A stretch of DNA of 64,000 nt, taken from NCBI GenBank assembly GCA_001899235.1, contig MKVR01000004.1:77385-141384 (forward strand). Reading direction: 5' to 3'. Below are positions 48,145 through 57,993 of the stretch, piece after piece. The position numbers and the translations under genes are program-made. Numbering within the stretch: the first letter of the stretch is position 1; each line of letters starts with the position of its first letter. A model generated the notes under the pieces. That model saw only the letters and a list, made by a program, of their open reading frames with translations, searched no databases and was not told the DNA's origin. This DNA is from Nitrosospira sp. 56-18. Lineage in GTDB: Bacteria > Pseudomonadota > Gammaproteobacteria > Burkholderiales > Nitrosomonadaceae.

Positions 48145-48229
48145 GGCAATCGCTCTGGCGGGCGCGACGGAATTACCCGGATTTTAGGAAAAATTGGGGC
48201 AACTATTATGACAGCGGAGAGCATGGACG

Positions 48230-48255
48230 AAAAGGCGGCAACCGCTCTTTCCGCC
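48230..48255 (-). terminator. Terminator of the rnb-tonB-aroE-mtgA unit
   Basis: On the minus strand GGCGG (48255-48251 complement) pairs with CCGCC (48238-48234 complement) followed by four T. A palindrome CCAGTTAAACTGG at 48257-48269 lies between it and the mtgA stop. Confidence 0.5.
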
Positions 48256-48269
48256 ACCAGTTAAACTGG

Positions 48270-48968
48270 CTAGGGAATTTGCGCCGACGGCATCCGGCGC
48301 AAAATGATGGCGGTTTTTTTTCTCAGCCCGGGGGTGGTGCGATTACGGTCATAGAAGCGGGGGTTGGGAACGATGGCAGCGAGACGTGCCGCCTGTTCCG
48401 TAGTAGCGGAAGCGGCGGAAGCGCCGTAGTAATGCCTCATTGCCGCTTCGGCGCCAAATACCCCATCGCCCCATTCAATCACATTCAGGTAGATTTCGAG
48501 TATGCGCCGCTTGGGCATCACATTTTCCAGCATGAACGTGATGATGACCTCCTGCAGCTTGCGCCATGGTGTTTTCTCCCCAGATAAAAACAGGTTCTTT
48601 GCAAGCTGCTGGCTGATAGTCGAGCCTCCCGCCACCAGCCTGCCTTTTTCAAGGTTTTTTTCGTAGGCCCTTTGTATCGCCTCGAAATCAAACCCTTCGT
48701 GCTGGAGGAACTTGCCATCCTCGGCCGCGATCACGGCGCGCTTGAGATTGGGCGAAATCAGCTCGTACGAAACCCATTGCATCCGCAGCACGGCGGCACG
48801 ATCTTTTTCGCGCAACAAATCCAGCCGGGCTCGCATGAACGCGCTGCTGGACGGGTTGTAATGGTTCCAATAAGCGATCTGGCCCAGTATCCATGCATGA
48901 TACATCAATGCCAGGCCGACGAGCAGCAGAAACAGGCGCCAGAGCCAGCGCTTGAGCATCTTGTCCAT
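48270..48968 (-). CDS. mtgA: Monofunctional peptidoglycan glycosyltransferase
   Basis: 232 residues: one N-terminal membrane helix (about 9-28) and a GT51 domain with AVIAAEDGKFLQHEGFDFEAIQRAYEKN near 79-106, GGSTISQQLAKNLFLSGEKTPWRKLQEV and KRRILEIYLNVIEWGDGVFGAEAAMRHYYG. It polymerises lipid II without a transpeptidase domain. Starts three bases after aroE. Confidence 0.96.
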   Translation of the reverse strand: MDKMLKRWLWRLFLLLVGLALMYHAWILGQIAYWNHYNPSSSAFMRARLDLLREKDRAAVLRMQWVSYELISPNLKRAVIAAEDGKFLQHEGFDFEAIQRAYEKNLEKGRLVAGGSTISQQLAKNLFLSGEKTPWRKLQEVIITFMLENVMPKRRILEIYLNVIEWGDGVFGAEAAMRHYYGASAASATTEQAARLAAIVPNPRFYDRNRTTPGLRKKTAIILRRMPSAQIP

Positions 48969-48971
48969 GGA

Positions 48972-49811
48972 TCAAGCAGGTACGCTCGAAGACCTCCGCC
49001 CTGGACGCAGCATTTCGATTACCGGTTCCGTGACTGGCCTTACCCCGCGCCACTGGAAAAAAGATTCTGCCGCCTGCTCCACCAGCATGCCTATGCCGTC
49101 CGCAAGAAGGCCCGCGCCATGCTGCTGGGCAAATTGCAGAAAAACGCTGCGGTCGTCACCATACACCATATCGTATGCCATGGATTCCCTGGCGAAAATA
49201 TCGGGAGGCAATACCGGCAACTGACCATGCAGGCCAGCCGAGGTCGCGTTGATGACGAGGTCGAATTTTTCTCCGCGCAGATCCGCGTAATCGACCGAAG
49301 CGATATTTCCGCGATGGGAAAACTGCTGCTGCAATTCATCCGCTTTCCTTCTCGTACGATTGGCGACCACCAGTATGCAGGGAGCGTGCTCAAGCAAAGG
49401 CAGCACCACGCCGCGTGCCGCACCTCCCGCTCCCATCAGCAGCACCCGCTTGGCAGTGATGGAAAATCCGAGATTGAAGAGGATATCCCGCATCAAACCC
49501 ACCCCATCCGTATTATCGCCAAAAATCTCATCATCAGCGAAAGTCAGTGTATTGACTGCCTGGGCAGCATGCGCCCGTTCCGTCAGGCGATGGGAAATCG
49601 CATACGCTTCGGGCTTGAACGGAACGGTGACATTCATGCCTTTGCCGCCTCGCTGGCGAAAATGGGTTACCGCAACGTGGAAACCATCAAGGGGAGCAAG
49701 CATGGCCTCATAGCACATATCCTGGCCCGTCTGCCGCGAAAACTCGGCATGAATCCATGGAGACTTGCTATGGGCAATCGGATTGCCGATGACAGCATAG
49801 TGATCGGGCAT
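48972..49811 (-). CDS. aroE: Shikimate dehydrogenase
   Basis: 279 residues. NADPH reduction of 3-dehydroshikimate. YAVIGNPIAHSKSPWIHAEF at the start, GMNVTVPFK with the catalytic lysine near 58-66, DGVGLMRDI, LLMGAGGAARGVVLPLL and VVANRTRRKADEL. Operon with TonB, mtgA and RNase II, a known betaproteobacterial neighbourhood. Confidence 0.96.
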   Translation of the reverse strand: MPDHYAVIGNPIAHSKSPWIHAEFSRQTGQDMCYEAMLAPLDGFHVAVTHFRQRGGKGMNVTVPFKPEAYAISHRLTERAHAAQAVNTLTFADDEIFGDNTDGVGLMRDILFNLGFSITAKRVLLMGAGGAARGVVLPLLEHAPCILVVANRTRRKADELQQQFSHRGNIASVDYADLRGEKFDLVINATSAGLHGQLPVLPPDIFARESMAYDMVYGDDRSVFLQFAQQHGAGLLADGIGMLVEQAAESFFQWRGVRPVTEPVIEMLRPGRRSSSVPA

Positions 49812-49840
49812 CGGGAGACCTTGTTGAGCCGGAGATATGA

Positions 49841-50728
49841 TTACTGGCTCTTCAACTCGTCCGAATGGGTAAATGCCCAGGTGCGGGTAATATACAACAT
49901 ATCCGTATCCTGGCTGATCTCGGGTGGAAACGGAGAAAATCCGTTTTGTCCCGCCAGCTTCACGATGCGTACCGCCGCCTCATCCAGAATCCTTTTACCC
50001 GATGGGCGGTTTATTTCGATCGATTCCAGGCTGCCATCCGCCTTGATGCAGACAGTAAGCTGCAAATTCCCGTAAAGCCCCTCGCGTCTTGCCGCTTCGG
50101 GATAGTTGAGATTTCCAATTCGCTCAACCTTGATGCGCCAATCTTCGACATAACGGGCGAAGCGGTATTCTTGCGTACGGGCACCGATGAACTTGCGCTT
50201 GAGGTGCTTCTGGTGAGCATCGAAATCCCGCACGGCCTGCGCTTCCAGCCGGGCAATTTCGAAGCTTCGCTGAACAAGGTCGGCAGCGTCGAAAACGCCC
50301 TGATTCGATTCGGATTGCTGTTGCGGCACATCCGGCTGGATTGTATCCACGTCGCTGCTGGGGGCGGCCGTCAGTTTCTGCGCCTCCTGCTCGAGATGCG
50401 CGGTTTGGCCGGCACGAGCGTCGCTCGCCGTCCCTGCGGCTGCATCTTCTGGCAGAGACGAAGGCCGGGCGGATGTTTTCGCTCTACGGTTCCTATCCGT
50501 GTTTCCGCCACCGTCAAGGTTTGCCTGCGCCAAAGCGCTTGTGCCATGAGGCCTGGATGCGGACTTGCTGTTTACCAGCACCACTTCAAGGGGAGCGCTG
50601 GCAATGCGCACTTCTTCAATGAAAGGTTTGAAGCTTATGCCGAACAGAACAGCCGCATGAAGAATGACTGACAGTAAAATAGCCAGATTCAAGCGCGACG
50701 AGGAACCGGACAGCCATTCGTGAAGCAT
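49841..50728 (-). CDS. TonB-family energy transducer
   Basis: 295 residues: N-terminal membrane helix (about 14-33), a long periplasmic linker with a coiled-coil-like section, and a TonB C-terminal domain (NLNYPEAARREGLYGNLQLTVCIKADGSLESIEINRPSGKRILDEAAVRIVKL). No ExbB/ExbD is nearby, so it may not be a classical iron-uptake TonB. ATG at 50728 preferred; a TTG at 50767 is in frame. Confidence 0.86.
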   Translation of the reverse strand: MLHEWLSGSSSRLNLAILLSVILHAAVLFGISFKPFIEEVRIASAPLEVVLVNSKSASRPHGTSALAQANLDGGGNTDRNRRAKTSARPSSLPEDAAAGTASDARAGQTAHLEQEAQKLTAAPSSDVDTIQPDVPQQQSESNQGVFDAADLVQRSFEIARLEAQAVRDFDAHQKHLKRKFIGARTQEYRFARYVEDWRIKVERIGNLNYPEAARREGLYGNLQLTVCIKADGSLESIEINRPSGKRILDEAAVRIVKLAGQNGFSPFPPEISQDTDMLYITRTWAFTHSDELKSQ

Positions 50729-50858
50729 GGCTGAACCCGATTCAGATATGTTGGAAGTGACGCTCAATGCCTGAATTCGCGAATGAAACGGTGGGAATTT
50801 TAAGACATTTACAGGGCAAATAACAATAACATTGTCCCTGGCATGGGTGATAAAAATC

Positions 50859-52712
50859 TCATGCCTGCAATTTATGCAGGAACCGCGCGTTGAAAGTGAG
50901 TTCCAACAGATCGATTTGCGAAATCTCGATTTCGATGCTCGTTTCCGGAGCCATCTCGGGCAACGGGGTAACGCGTGTTACCAACGGCAGGCGATCGAGT
51001 TTCACCAGATTTTCTTTCAGGACTTGTGCGGCCATCGTCTGGATATTTTCCTGCAGCAACCAGCGCAGGCACCAGTAGCGTTCCATGCCGCGCTGAAACT
51101 CTCCATATGCTTCATAGGTTGCCTCGAAATTCTGCACAGACCGATGTAAACTTTCGCTCTCCCGGGTATAAGGAGGCGTTTCTCCACGCAATACCGCTAT
51201 TAGCTGACGCTGATTGATGAAATCCACGTAGCGGCGCATCGGCGAGCTGGCCCAGGCATATTGCGAAACTCCGAGCCCCTGGTGTGGAGCAGGAGAAGTG
51301 CTCATTCTGACTTTACCCCCTCCCTGGCTGCGATAAATTCCTGCAACGCCACTATCCGCAAGCTGTCTGCCCCATTCCGCATTGACAAAAATCATCAGTT
51401 CCGACACCACTTTATCGATCGGGGAACCCCGTCTCCGCTGGGTGATGGCAATACGGTCACCCTCCACGCTGAAGCTGTAATCGATTCTTTCATTATTGTT
51501 GTCATTGGTTTTACCCCTGAGCGCTTCCATCTTGCAGGCAAAATTCCATAGCGCCTTCAATTCCCGGCCGAAAGGATGATTGAGGTTTCCTTGAGAAAGG
51601 GTGTTTTCGTTAAAATACGCTTCCAGCGTATCATGTCTCAGATTAGCCGCTACTTTCACTTGCTCGATTCGGCTGCTCACTGAAGTGACAGTAAAATCGT
51701 CCGCCACGTCCAGATACATGGAGAGTGCCGGACACAGCCGGTTTTCCGCTAAAGTGTAATGATGTATGACCGCATCCGGCAGCATGGTGATTTTGCGGCC
51801 CGGCAGGTAAACCGTGGAAAGGCGCTCCGCTACGATCGCATCCAGAGGGGATCCGGGCGTAATTCCCAGAATCGGGGCGGCAATATGGATTCCGATGCGG
51901 AAACTCCCCAGGGTAAGAGGGGTTACGGAAAACGCATCGTCGATTTCGGTGGTGGCAGCATCGTCTATGCTGAAGGCAATTACGTCTGATACTGGCAAAT
52001 CCGGCGGGTCATTCAGTTCAGCCGCCTCGAGTTCCCCGAAACCGGTACCAACAGGGAAATGCTCCAGCAAAAAGCGATTGACATGGTAATCATGTGTGGA
52101 GGGAATGGCTCCGCACTTCTCAAGAAACCGGACGGGGCTTAACCGGTTGGCGGTACAAACGGCTTCGAGCGCTTTCCACTCCGTGGTATTCCTGTCGGGC
52201 CGGTAGAGCAAGCTGGAAATGACAGGCTTGAATTCTTCCGGTAGCGTATATGCCTCCAGCAACTTCATATATCGGCTCTGCCGTTCCGCCTGAAGCCGTT
52301 TTTTTTCCAGACTGGCGAGCGCAGCCTCAAGCGCTTTCGAAGGCGCGGCCTTATAGCGTCCACGACCTTTCTTATAAAAATACATGGGCGCGCTATGCAG
52401 CCTGATCAATACCGCCGCGGCTTCTTCCGGCGTGGCCGCATGGCCGAAATAGTCGGCGGCCAACGTGTCGCTGGAAAATTCGGCCTCGTTTTCGCAGCAT
52501 TCCCATAGAAAATTGGGATCCAGATTGTCGGCCGCCTTGTGAGCAACGTCCATGAACTCCGTCAGCGATGGGGCATCGAATCGCAGCAGGACGGAAGCCG
52601 CCTTGATTTTCGCGCGCTTTCCGTGCGGCGCCTCGACTTGAAGCGATGTCATATTGTCGGCAAGGATGGCACCTACCTTAAAAGTGCCTTCCTCTTCGTA
52701 AAAAACATTCAT
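50859..52712 (-). CDS. rnb: RNB-domain exoribonuclease (RNase II-like)
   Basis: 617 residues. RNB catalytic core beginning DLPVSDVIAFSIDDAATTEIDDAFSVTPL with the conserved aspartates (IDD..TTEIDDA), followed by IAAPILGITPGSPLD and YLPGRKITMLP; later QGGGKVRMSTSPAPHQGLGVSQYAWASSPMRRYVDFINQRQL. It lacks the long N-terminal cold-shock regions of RNase R, so it is nearer RNase II. ATG at 52712; a TATAAT-like -10 on this strand (52758-52753) would leave the upstream GTG at 52748 untranscribed. Confidence 0.88.
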   Translation of the reverse strand: MNVFYEEEGTFKVGAILADNMTSLQVEAPHGKRAKIKAASVLLRFDAPSLTEFMDVAHKAADNLDPNFLWECCENEAEFSSDTLAADYFGHAATPEEAAAVLIRLHSAPMYFYKKGRGRYKAAPSKALEAALASLEKKRLQAERQSRYMKLLEAYTLPEEFKPVISSLLYRPDRNTTEWKALEAVCTANRLSPVRFLEKCGAIPSTHDYHVNRFLLEHFPVGTGFGELEAAELNDPPDLPVSDVIAFSIDDAATTEIDDAFSVTPLTLGSFRIGIHIAAPILGITPGSPLDAIVAERLSTVYLPGRKITMLPDAVIHHYTLAENRLCPALSMYLDVADDFTVTSVSSRIEQVKVAANLRHDTLEAYFNENTLSQGNLNHPFGRELKALWNFACKMEALRGKTNDNNNERIDYSFSVEGDRIAITQRRRGSPIDKVVSELMIFVNAEWGRQLADSGVAGIYRSQGGGKVRMSTSPAPHQGLGVSQYAWASSPMRRYVDFINQRQLIAVLRGETPPYTRESESLHRSVQNFEATYEAYGEFQRGMERYWCLRWLLQENIQTMAAQVLKENLVKLDRLPLVTRVTPLPEMAPETSIEIEISQIDLLELTFNARFLHKLQA

Positions 52713-52887
52713 GGATGGGTCGCGGACGGGTTTTGATTGCTGAAACACTACTATTATAGACGCAAATACCTGGTACGCCGAAAGCCGGCCCGATCCACCA
52801 GATATTTGCCAGGAATCAACTATAATTTTGAAATAAGAACCACATACTCTCGAAAGGGGATCTTCAGTGAAAGAAGGATATGCTGTA

Positions 52888-55038
52888 ATGGAACGCCGGT
52901 TTCAAATACTTTTATTGACTCTCCTGATTGCATTCCTCTCTGCCTGCGCTTCCATGAATGAAAGCGATCCGGATCGAGGCGCGGCCACGGTCAACCACGA
53001 CTTTTTTGGCGATCGTTTCGTCACGGTGGAGTATCTTCCACAAAACTGGAGCGCCACCGACAGCCTCTGGTTTTATACCGTGACCCAGGGATCGAACATG
53101 ATGCCCTATGATTTCTTCATGGTTCTGGAGAAAAAAGGAAGCAGCGAGCTGTTCCGGTCGAACGAAAATATGAATTTCTATCGGTATCTTCCCCAGAAAG
53201 CGACCTCCGGCAATCCGGATGGCCTGCCTGTCGGCTTTGTCAAGGACACTTATAAAGGCAGGAATTACATTGGATTGACATGCGCGGCATGCCATACCGC
53301 CCAAATAAATTATAAAGGCAAGGGTATACGTATCGATGGCGGCCCGGCTATAGCGGATATGGAAAGCTTCATGCGGGATATCGTCAAAGCGCTGCTCGCG
53401 ACGCGAGATAATGACGAAGTCAAGAAGCGCTTTGTTCAAAACGTACTGTCGAGAGGCTCTTACCGAACGGAAGCGGCCATCCTTGCCGATCTCAATACAT
53501 ACCTCGATCGCCTGTCAAGTTACATAACCATCAACTACAGCACCACGCACTACGGCTATGGGCGCCTGGACGCATTCGGCCGAATCTACAACAGGGTTCT
53601 GGAGCACATCATCAATGCGAGGGAGCTTCAGGAACTTCTTCGCGATCCAAGGGTAATGGGCGACCGGGCCCTGACCGGAACGGAACTGGAATCTCTTACT
53701 GGAAATGCAGGCACTGTTCTTACAGGCAATGAGCGTGACCTTATGGTTCGCGACATCGTCACCCGGTTGAATGAGGCCAACGGATGGGAAGCACTGGGGA
53801 AGCTTCGTAAAAAGATATTCAACCCACCGAATGCACCTGTCAGCTATCCATTCCTCTGGGACACCCCCCGGCACGATTACGTCCAATGGAATGGCCTCAC
53901 CGAGAACTCGGGGCTGAAGGCCATAGCGCGTAATGCCGGGGAAGCGATTGGCGTATTCGGCACGCTCGATTGGACGGAACGGGATGGGTTTTCGCTACCC
54001 TCGTTGATCACCGGACAAGGCTTTTCTGGCAAGCACATCAGCTTCGACTCTTCCGTGAACGTCATGAACCTGCGTCGTATCGAAGCGCGTCTGTGGAATC
54101 TGCAGTCTCCACAGTGGCCCGAAAACATCCTGGGCCGCATCGACACCAGCCGCCTGCCGAACGGCCGGTCGCTCTATAACAGGCATTGTGCAAGCTGCCA
54201 TTCGAGAATCGTCCGCGATGAGCCGGACCGCCGCGTCATCGCGCACATGTCCAGAGCAAGTGATGCCAAGACGGATCCGCAAATGGCGCACAATGCCGTC
54301 ACCTACCAGGGCTTCTCGGGCATCCTGCGTAACGAGTACGTCAACTTCGGGCCTGGCGACATCCTGCTTGACCGCAAGGCGCCGGTTGCAGCTCTGCTGA
54401 CGAAAGCAACCATCGGCGTTGTTGCAACGCCGGAACCGGACAAGTGGTTTCTGCAGCGCTGGGCCGAGTGGGCATATAACCTGGTAACGGGGTTTCGCGA
54501 CAACAAGATCAAAGCGTCGATGAAGCAGGGGGACTACGATCCGGACACCACTGACAATCCGGTAGCTTCACTGAGCGCCTACAAGGCGCGGCCATTGAAT
54601 GGCATATGGGCGACCGGCCCCTACCTGCATAATGGTTCCGTACCCACGCTATATGATTTACTGCTGCCTAAAAAAGCGCCGGGTGATCCGGAAGGCGGCG
54701 AATACCGGCCCGATGAATTCGAAGTGGGGTCGCGGGAGTTCGACCCGGAAAAAGTCGGTCTGAAAAGCAGCGGCTATGGTGGCTTCCTGTTCAATACCAA
54801 AGGCATCAGGGATGACACCGGAGGATACACCAAGGGTAACAGCAACGCTGGACACGAATATGGAGCCAGACGCGTTGCCGACGAATCGGATGAACGGGTG
54901 GACCAGAAAACCAGGGAATTATGCGCGGATCCAAAAATCAAGGATGCCGACCTGGACCCCTCTGTCAAGGAAAAGTGCCTGTACCCCATTTCCAAACAGG
55001 ATCGGCTGGATTTGCTTGAATATTTGAAGACGTTATGA
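52888..55038 (+). CDS. Di-haem cytochrome c lipoprotein (CcpA/RoxA-like)
   Basis: 716 residues. Lipobox LSAC (signal MERRFQILLLTLLIAFLSAC), then two haem motifs, CAACH at 132-136 and CASCH at 434-438, in a peroxidase-like framework. The spacing of about 300 residues and the length of about 700 resemble the RoxA-type rubber oxygenase branch rather than classical CcpA (about 330 residues). Segments RWAEWAYNLVTGFRDNKIK and RPLNGIWATGPYLHNGSVPTLYDLLLP carry conserved family positions. It should be a periplasm-facing oxidase or peroxidase; the substrate is unknown. A TATAAT at 52821 may be its -10. Followed 63 bases later by a P450 gene. Confidence 0.85.
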   Translation: MERRFQILLLTLLIAFLSACASMNESDPDRGAATVNHDFFGDRFVTVEYLPQNWSATDSLWFYTVTQGSNMMPYDFFMVLEKKGSSELFRSNENMNFYRYLPQKATSGNPDGLPVGFVKDTYKGRNYIGLTCAACHTAQINYKGKGIRIDGGPAIADMESFMRDIVKALLATRDNDEVKKRFVQNVLSRGSYRTEAAILADLNTYLDRLSSYITINYSTTHYGYGRLDAFGRIYNRVLEHIINARELQELLRDPRVMGDRALTGTELESLTGNAGTVLTGNERDLMVRDIVTRLNEANGWEALGKLRKKIFNPPNAPVSYPFLWDTPRHDYVQWNGLTENSGLKAIARNAGEAIGVFGTLDWTERDGFSLPSLITGQGFSGKHISFDSSVNVMNLRRIEARLWNLQSPQWPENILGRIDTSRLPNGRSLYNRHCASCHSRIVRDEPDRRVIAHMSRASDAKTDPQMAHNAVTYQGFSGILRNEYVNFGPGDILLDRKAPVAALLTKATIGVVATPEPDKWFLQRWAEWAYNLVTGFRDNKIKASMKQGDYDPDTTDNPVASLSAYKARPLNGIWATGPYLHNGSVPTLYDLLLPKKAPGDPEGGEYRPDEFEVGSREFDPEKVGLKSSGYGGFLFNTKGIRDDTGGYTKGNSNAGHEYGARRVADESDERVDQKTRELCADPKIKDADLDPSVKEKCLYPISKQDRLDLLEYLKTL

Positions 55039-55101
55039 CTCGAACCCCGCGGTCTGCCCGGCATCTTCGGGATAACCTACAACTTTAATAAAGGAGCAAA
55101 G

Positions 55102-56373
55102 ATGAGCGCAAGCTATCTGGAACAGTACGACGCGGCATCAGACGCAGACAAGCCATATCTCGCCCGGCGCTGGATGGATACGGAGCCTCTGCCATTTTTC
55201 AAGGAATTGCGCCAGAAGCGGCCTATTCTGGTAACACCGAAATTTACCCTGCTCACCCGTTTCGACGATTGCAGGGAAGTGCTGAATATGCCCAAGGTAT
55301 TTACGGTTGAGCCCTACGTGCCAAAAATGGGCGACTACCTGATGATGCATGACGATGATGCCCTGCATACGCGGGAAAAATCGCTCATGCAGTGCATGCT
55401 GAATCGTAACGATCTCACGGCAGTGCGCGAGATGGTGGGTAAGGTCAGCAAGGAAATCCTCGACGACGCAAATGGAAATATCGAGATCGTCAATAGCTAT
55501 TGCCGCATGGTTCCCGCCACCCTGGTACGGGAATACTTCGGGCTGACTGGGGCAAAACGCCAGGATCTGATTGAATGGTCCTATTGGAATCAGTACGACA
55601 CGTTCCATAATCAGCCATTCGACCTTCTCCCTCCCGAAAAATCCCAATCCATTATCGACCGGCACAACGAAACGTCGAAAGCGCTGGGAATGTTTATCCT
55701 CGAACTGATCGCCCGCCGCACGCTTCAAGTGAAAGCGGAAGAAATCACATTATCGACCCTCGTGCGGCTGGACGATGATATCGTGACGAGAATGCTGCGT
55801 ACCGACTACCCGAAGCAACTGGAATTCGATATCAAACGATTAGGCATCAACGCTGGCGGCTTGCTGATCGGGGCAGTGGAAACGACTTCCCAGGCGGTCG
55901 CCCAGGTTATCCAGTACCTGATACAGCACGCTGAATGGCTGGCCAAGGCGGAAGCCGCAGCGACGAAAGAATCACTGACGGAATTCGACGGAATCGTATG
56001 GGAAGCGCTACGCTTCGTGCCCATCACCCCTTATCTTTTCAGAACGACGGCAAGCGATTACACCGTGGCCAAGGGAACGGGACATGAAACAGTTCTCCGA
56101 AAAGGCACTTACGTCCTGCCTGTCACGCTTTCGGCCATGTTCGACGAGCGGGCGTTCGAGTCGCCGGACGAGTTTATTCCGGGACGAAACTGGTATAACT
56201 ACTGCCACTTCGGATTTGGAAGTCATGAATGCCTGGGGCGCTATGTCGCCGGGGTAATGATCCCGGAAATGGTCCGGCAAGTGTTGATACGGCAGAATGT
56301 CACGGCAAAAGCGCCTATCGACTATAAGTCGGGCCCCTTCCCGGAACAGTATGATCTCGCCTGGGCCACGTAA
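55102..56373 (+). CDS. Cytochrome P450
   Basis: 423 residues, soluble bacterial type. Haem ligand Cys377 in FGFGSHECLG, ExxR at Glu301-Arg304 (WEALR), and an I-helix segment GAVETTS near 258-264 (glutamate-threonine as oxygen-activating pair). No ferredoxin or reductase is encoded nearby, so electrons must come from elsewhere. A good AAAGGAGC precedes the ATG. Its pairing with the di-haem lipoprotein suggests a shared oxidation pathway; the substrate is unknown. Confidence 0.93.
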   Translation: MSASYLEQYDAASDADKPYLARRWMDTEPLPFFKELRQKRPILVTPKFTLLTRFDDCREVLNMPKVFTVEPYVPKMGDYLMMHDDDALHTREKSLMQCMLNRNDLTAVREMVGKVSKEILDDANGNIEIVNSYCRMVPATLVREYFGLTGAKRQDLIEWSYWNQYDTFHNQPFDLLPPEKSQSIIDRHNETSKALGMFILELIARRTLQVKAEEITLSTLVRLDDDIVTRMLRTDYPKQLEFDIKRLGINAGGLLIGAVETTSQAVAQVIQYLIQHAEWLAKAEAAATKESLTEFDGIVWEALRFVPITPYLFRTTASDYTVAKGTGHETVLRKGTYVLPVTLSAMFDERAFESPDEFIPGRNWYNYCHFGFGSHECLGRYVAGVMIPEMVRQVLIRQNVTAKAPIDYKSGPFPEQYDLAWAT

Positions 56374-56519
56374 CCAGGAAGTCAGTCGTAAGGTGAATCG
56401 TAAATCCGTTGCATAAAAAATATCCGCCATTCCGGACGCCGCGCCAGCGGTGAGCCGGAATCCGGGGCTTTTTCAGGCAGTGTACGCCCCGGTTTATTCG
56501 ACGCAAATCCGGGCTGCTG

Positions 56520-57194
56520 TCATTTCGCTCCCGCTTCCTTCAGAAGCTTAACCACATCCTGATGGCGGTACTTCGATGCCAGGATCAGTGCGGTAGCGCC
56601 ATTGCCCGCCTTGGCGTTCACATCTGCTCCCCATCTGAGCAACGCTTGTGCAACGTCCTTGTGCCCGATCTGCGATGTCAGCATCAATGCGGTGGCGCCA
56701 TTGTCCAGGCGGGCGTTTGCATCGGCCCCCGCGGCAAGCAGCATATTCACTATCTCGACCCGACCCTCCTGGGCAGCCTGCATCAGCACCGTGACGCCGT
56801 CGGCTCTCCTGGCATTCACATCGGCGCCGCGCGCCAGCAATTCCCGTGCGATCAGGCTATGGCCTTTCTGGGCTGAGCGCATCAATGCGGTCGTACCATT
56901 ACTTGTCTTTGCATTCGCATCCGCCCTGGTATCGAGCAGCAATCGCACAACCTCTTCATAACCGTTTTGGGATGCGGCTATCAGCGCAGTCTCGCCATCG
57001 TCTCCCCTGGCATTTACATTGACTTTCGAGACAAGCAGGGATTTGACCCGGGAAAGATCGCCTGCCGCGGCAGCGGCCACAAGCTCACTCTCATTCCCGG
57101 CAGCGGACGTGTACGCCGCAAAGGATAAGCTTATCAGCAGGCACAAAAAACGTGCGCTGCTGCGCCATCCCCGGATTTCAGATATTCTTCCCAT
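56520..57194 (-). CDS. Exported ankyrin-repeat protein
   Basis: 224 residues. Signal peptide (hydrophobic core then cleavage near YTSA), then six ankyrin units of 33 residues (DGETALIAASQNGYEEVVRLLLDTRADANAK and so on). The repeats are a protein-binding surface; in bacteria periplasmic ankyrin proteins sometimes guard against catalase-related or other stress. The partner is unknown. The start is the ATG at 57194; the frame is open to 57284. Confidence 0.85.
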   Translation of the reverse strand: MGRISEIRGWRSSARFLCLLISLSFAAYTSAAGNESELVAAAAAGDLSRVKSLLVSKVNVNARGDDGETALIAASQNGYEEVVRLLLDTRADANAKTSNGTTALMRSAQKGHSLIARELLARGADVNARRADGVTVLMQAAQEGRVEIVNMLLAAGADANARLDNGATALMLTSQIGHKDVAQALLRWGADVNAKAGNGATALILASKYRHQDVVKLLKEAGAK

Positions 57195-57384
57195 GTTTTC
57201 CAATTTCTCTCTACGATACGTCAAGTCTATCCAAGGTATATCAATGCCCGGGGCGTCCTCCCGGCACCTGCTGCCGATTTTCATGAAACTGCAAATTCGG
57301 GCATGGACGTTTCATGGGCAGCTCGCCGTGCTCCGACACTGTCTGAACAGATACTTTGAAGGCTCAATCCATCCCGGAGATCCG

Positions 57385-57906
57385 ATGCAAAAGCTTCTTG
57401 CGCCATTATCGCTGCTATTGCTTTTCCTGCTGCCGGAAGTACCAGAGGCGAACTCCGCTGAGGCCCACGTTCGGCCAGGGCTATGGGAGATCACCACTAC
57501 ATCCACGCTGCTCGCCCTGGTGCCTCAAATTCCGCCGGATCAGATGCTGAACCTGACGAATCTGGCGAAGCAATATGGACTGGACATTCCCCAAATCCAG
57601 GATGGCGCAGTAACATCCAGAATCTGCATCACCAGGCAAATGGCGGAACAGGAAATTCCCTCTTATTTTCATGCACCTCAATTGGGATGTAGCGTGAAAA
57701 ACGCAGTTCGGGAAAAAAACAGCTACAAAATGGATCTTGTATGCGCGGATTCCGCATTAAAAGGCAACGGGAGAGCAGAGGGGACCTTCGCCACCCCGGA
57801 AACCTTCTCTGGCTGGACCATATTTAATGGCAGACTCCACAATACTCCTGTAAGCGAAAACGCGGATACGAGCGGCCGCTGGGTCAACGCCAGCTGCGGA
57901 CAGTAA
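57385..57906 (+). CDS. DUF3617 family exported protein
   Basis: 173 residues: signal peptide (about 1-22), then the DUF3617 pattern VRPGLWEITTTST near 29-41 and conserved cysteines. Function unknown. GGAGA precedes the ATG at 57385. It diverges from the ankyrin gene. Confidence 0.82.
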   Translation: MQKLLAPLSLLLLFLLPEVPEANSAEAHVRPGLWEITTTSTLLALVPQIPPDQMLNLTNLAKQYGLDIPQIQDGAVTSRICITRQMAEQEIPSYFHAPQLGCSVKNAVREKNSYKMDLVCADSALKGNGRAEGTFATPETFSGWTIFNGRLHNTPVSENADTSGRWVNASCGQ

Positions 57907-57993
57907 AATCCCGCCCTGATGTCCCTTTCTCATGCGGTCAACTGCCGGACATTCCTGCCAGGACTGTGATCCGAAAGGGCGTACGAAAAATTC

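Noticed and set aside
48672..50075. 467-codon plus-strand frame
   Set aside because: Antisense to mtgA, aroE and tonB, all well supported.
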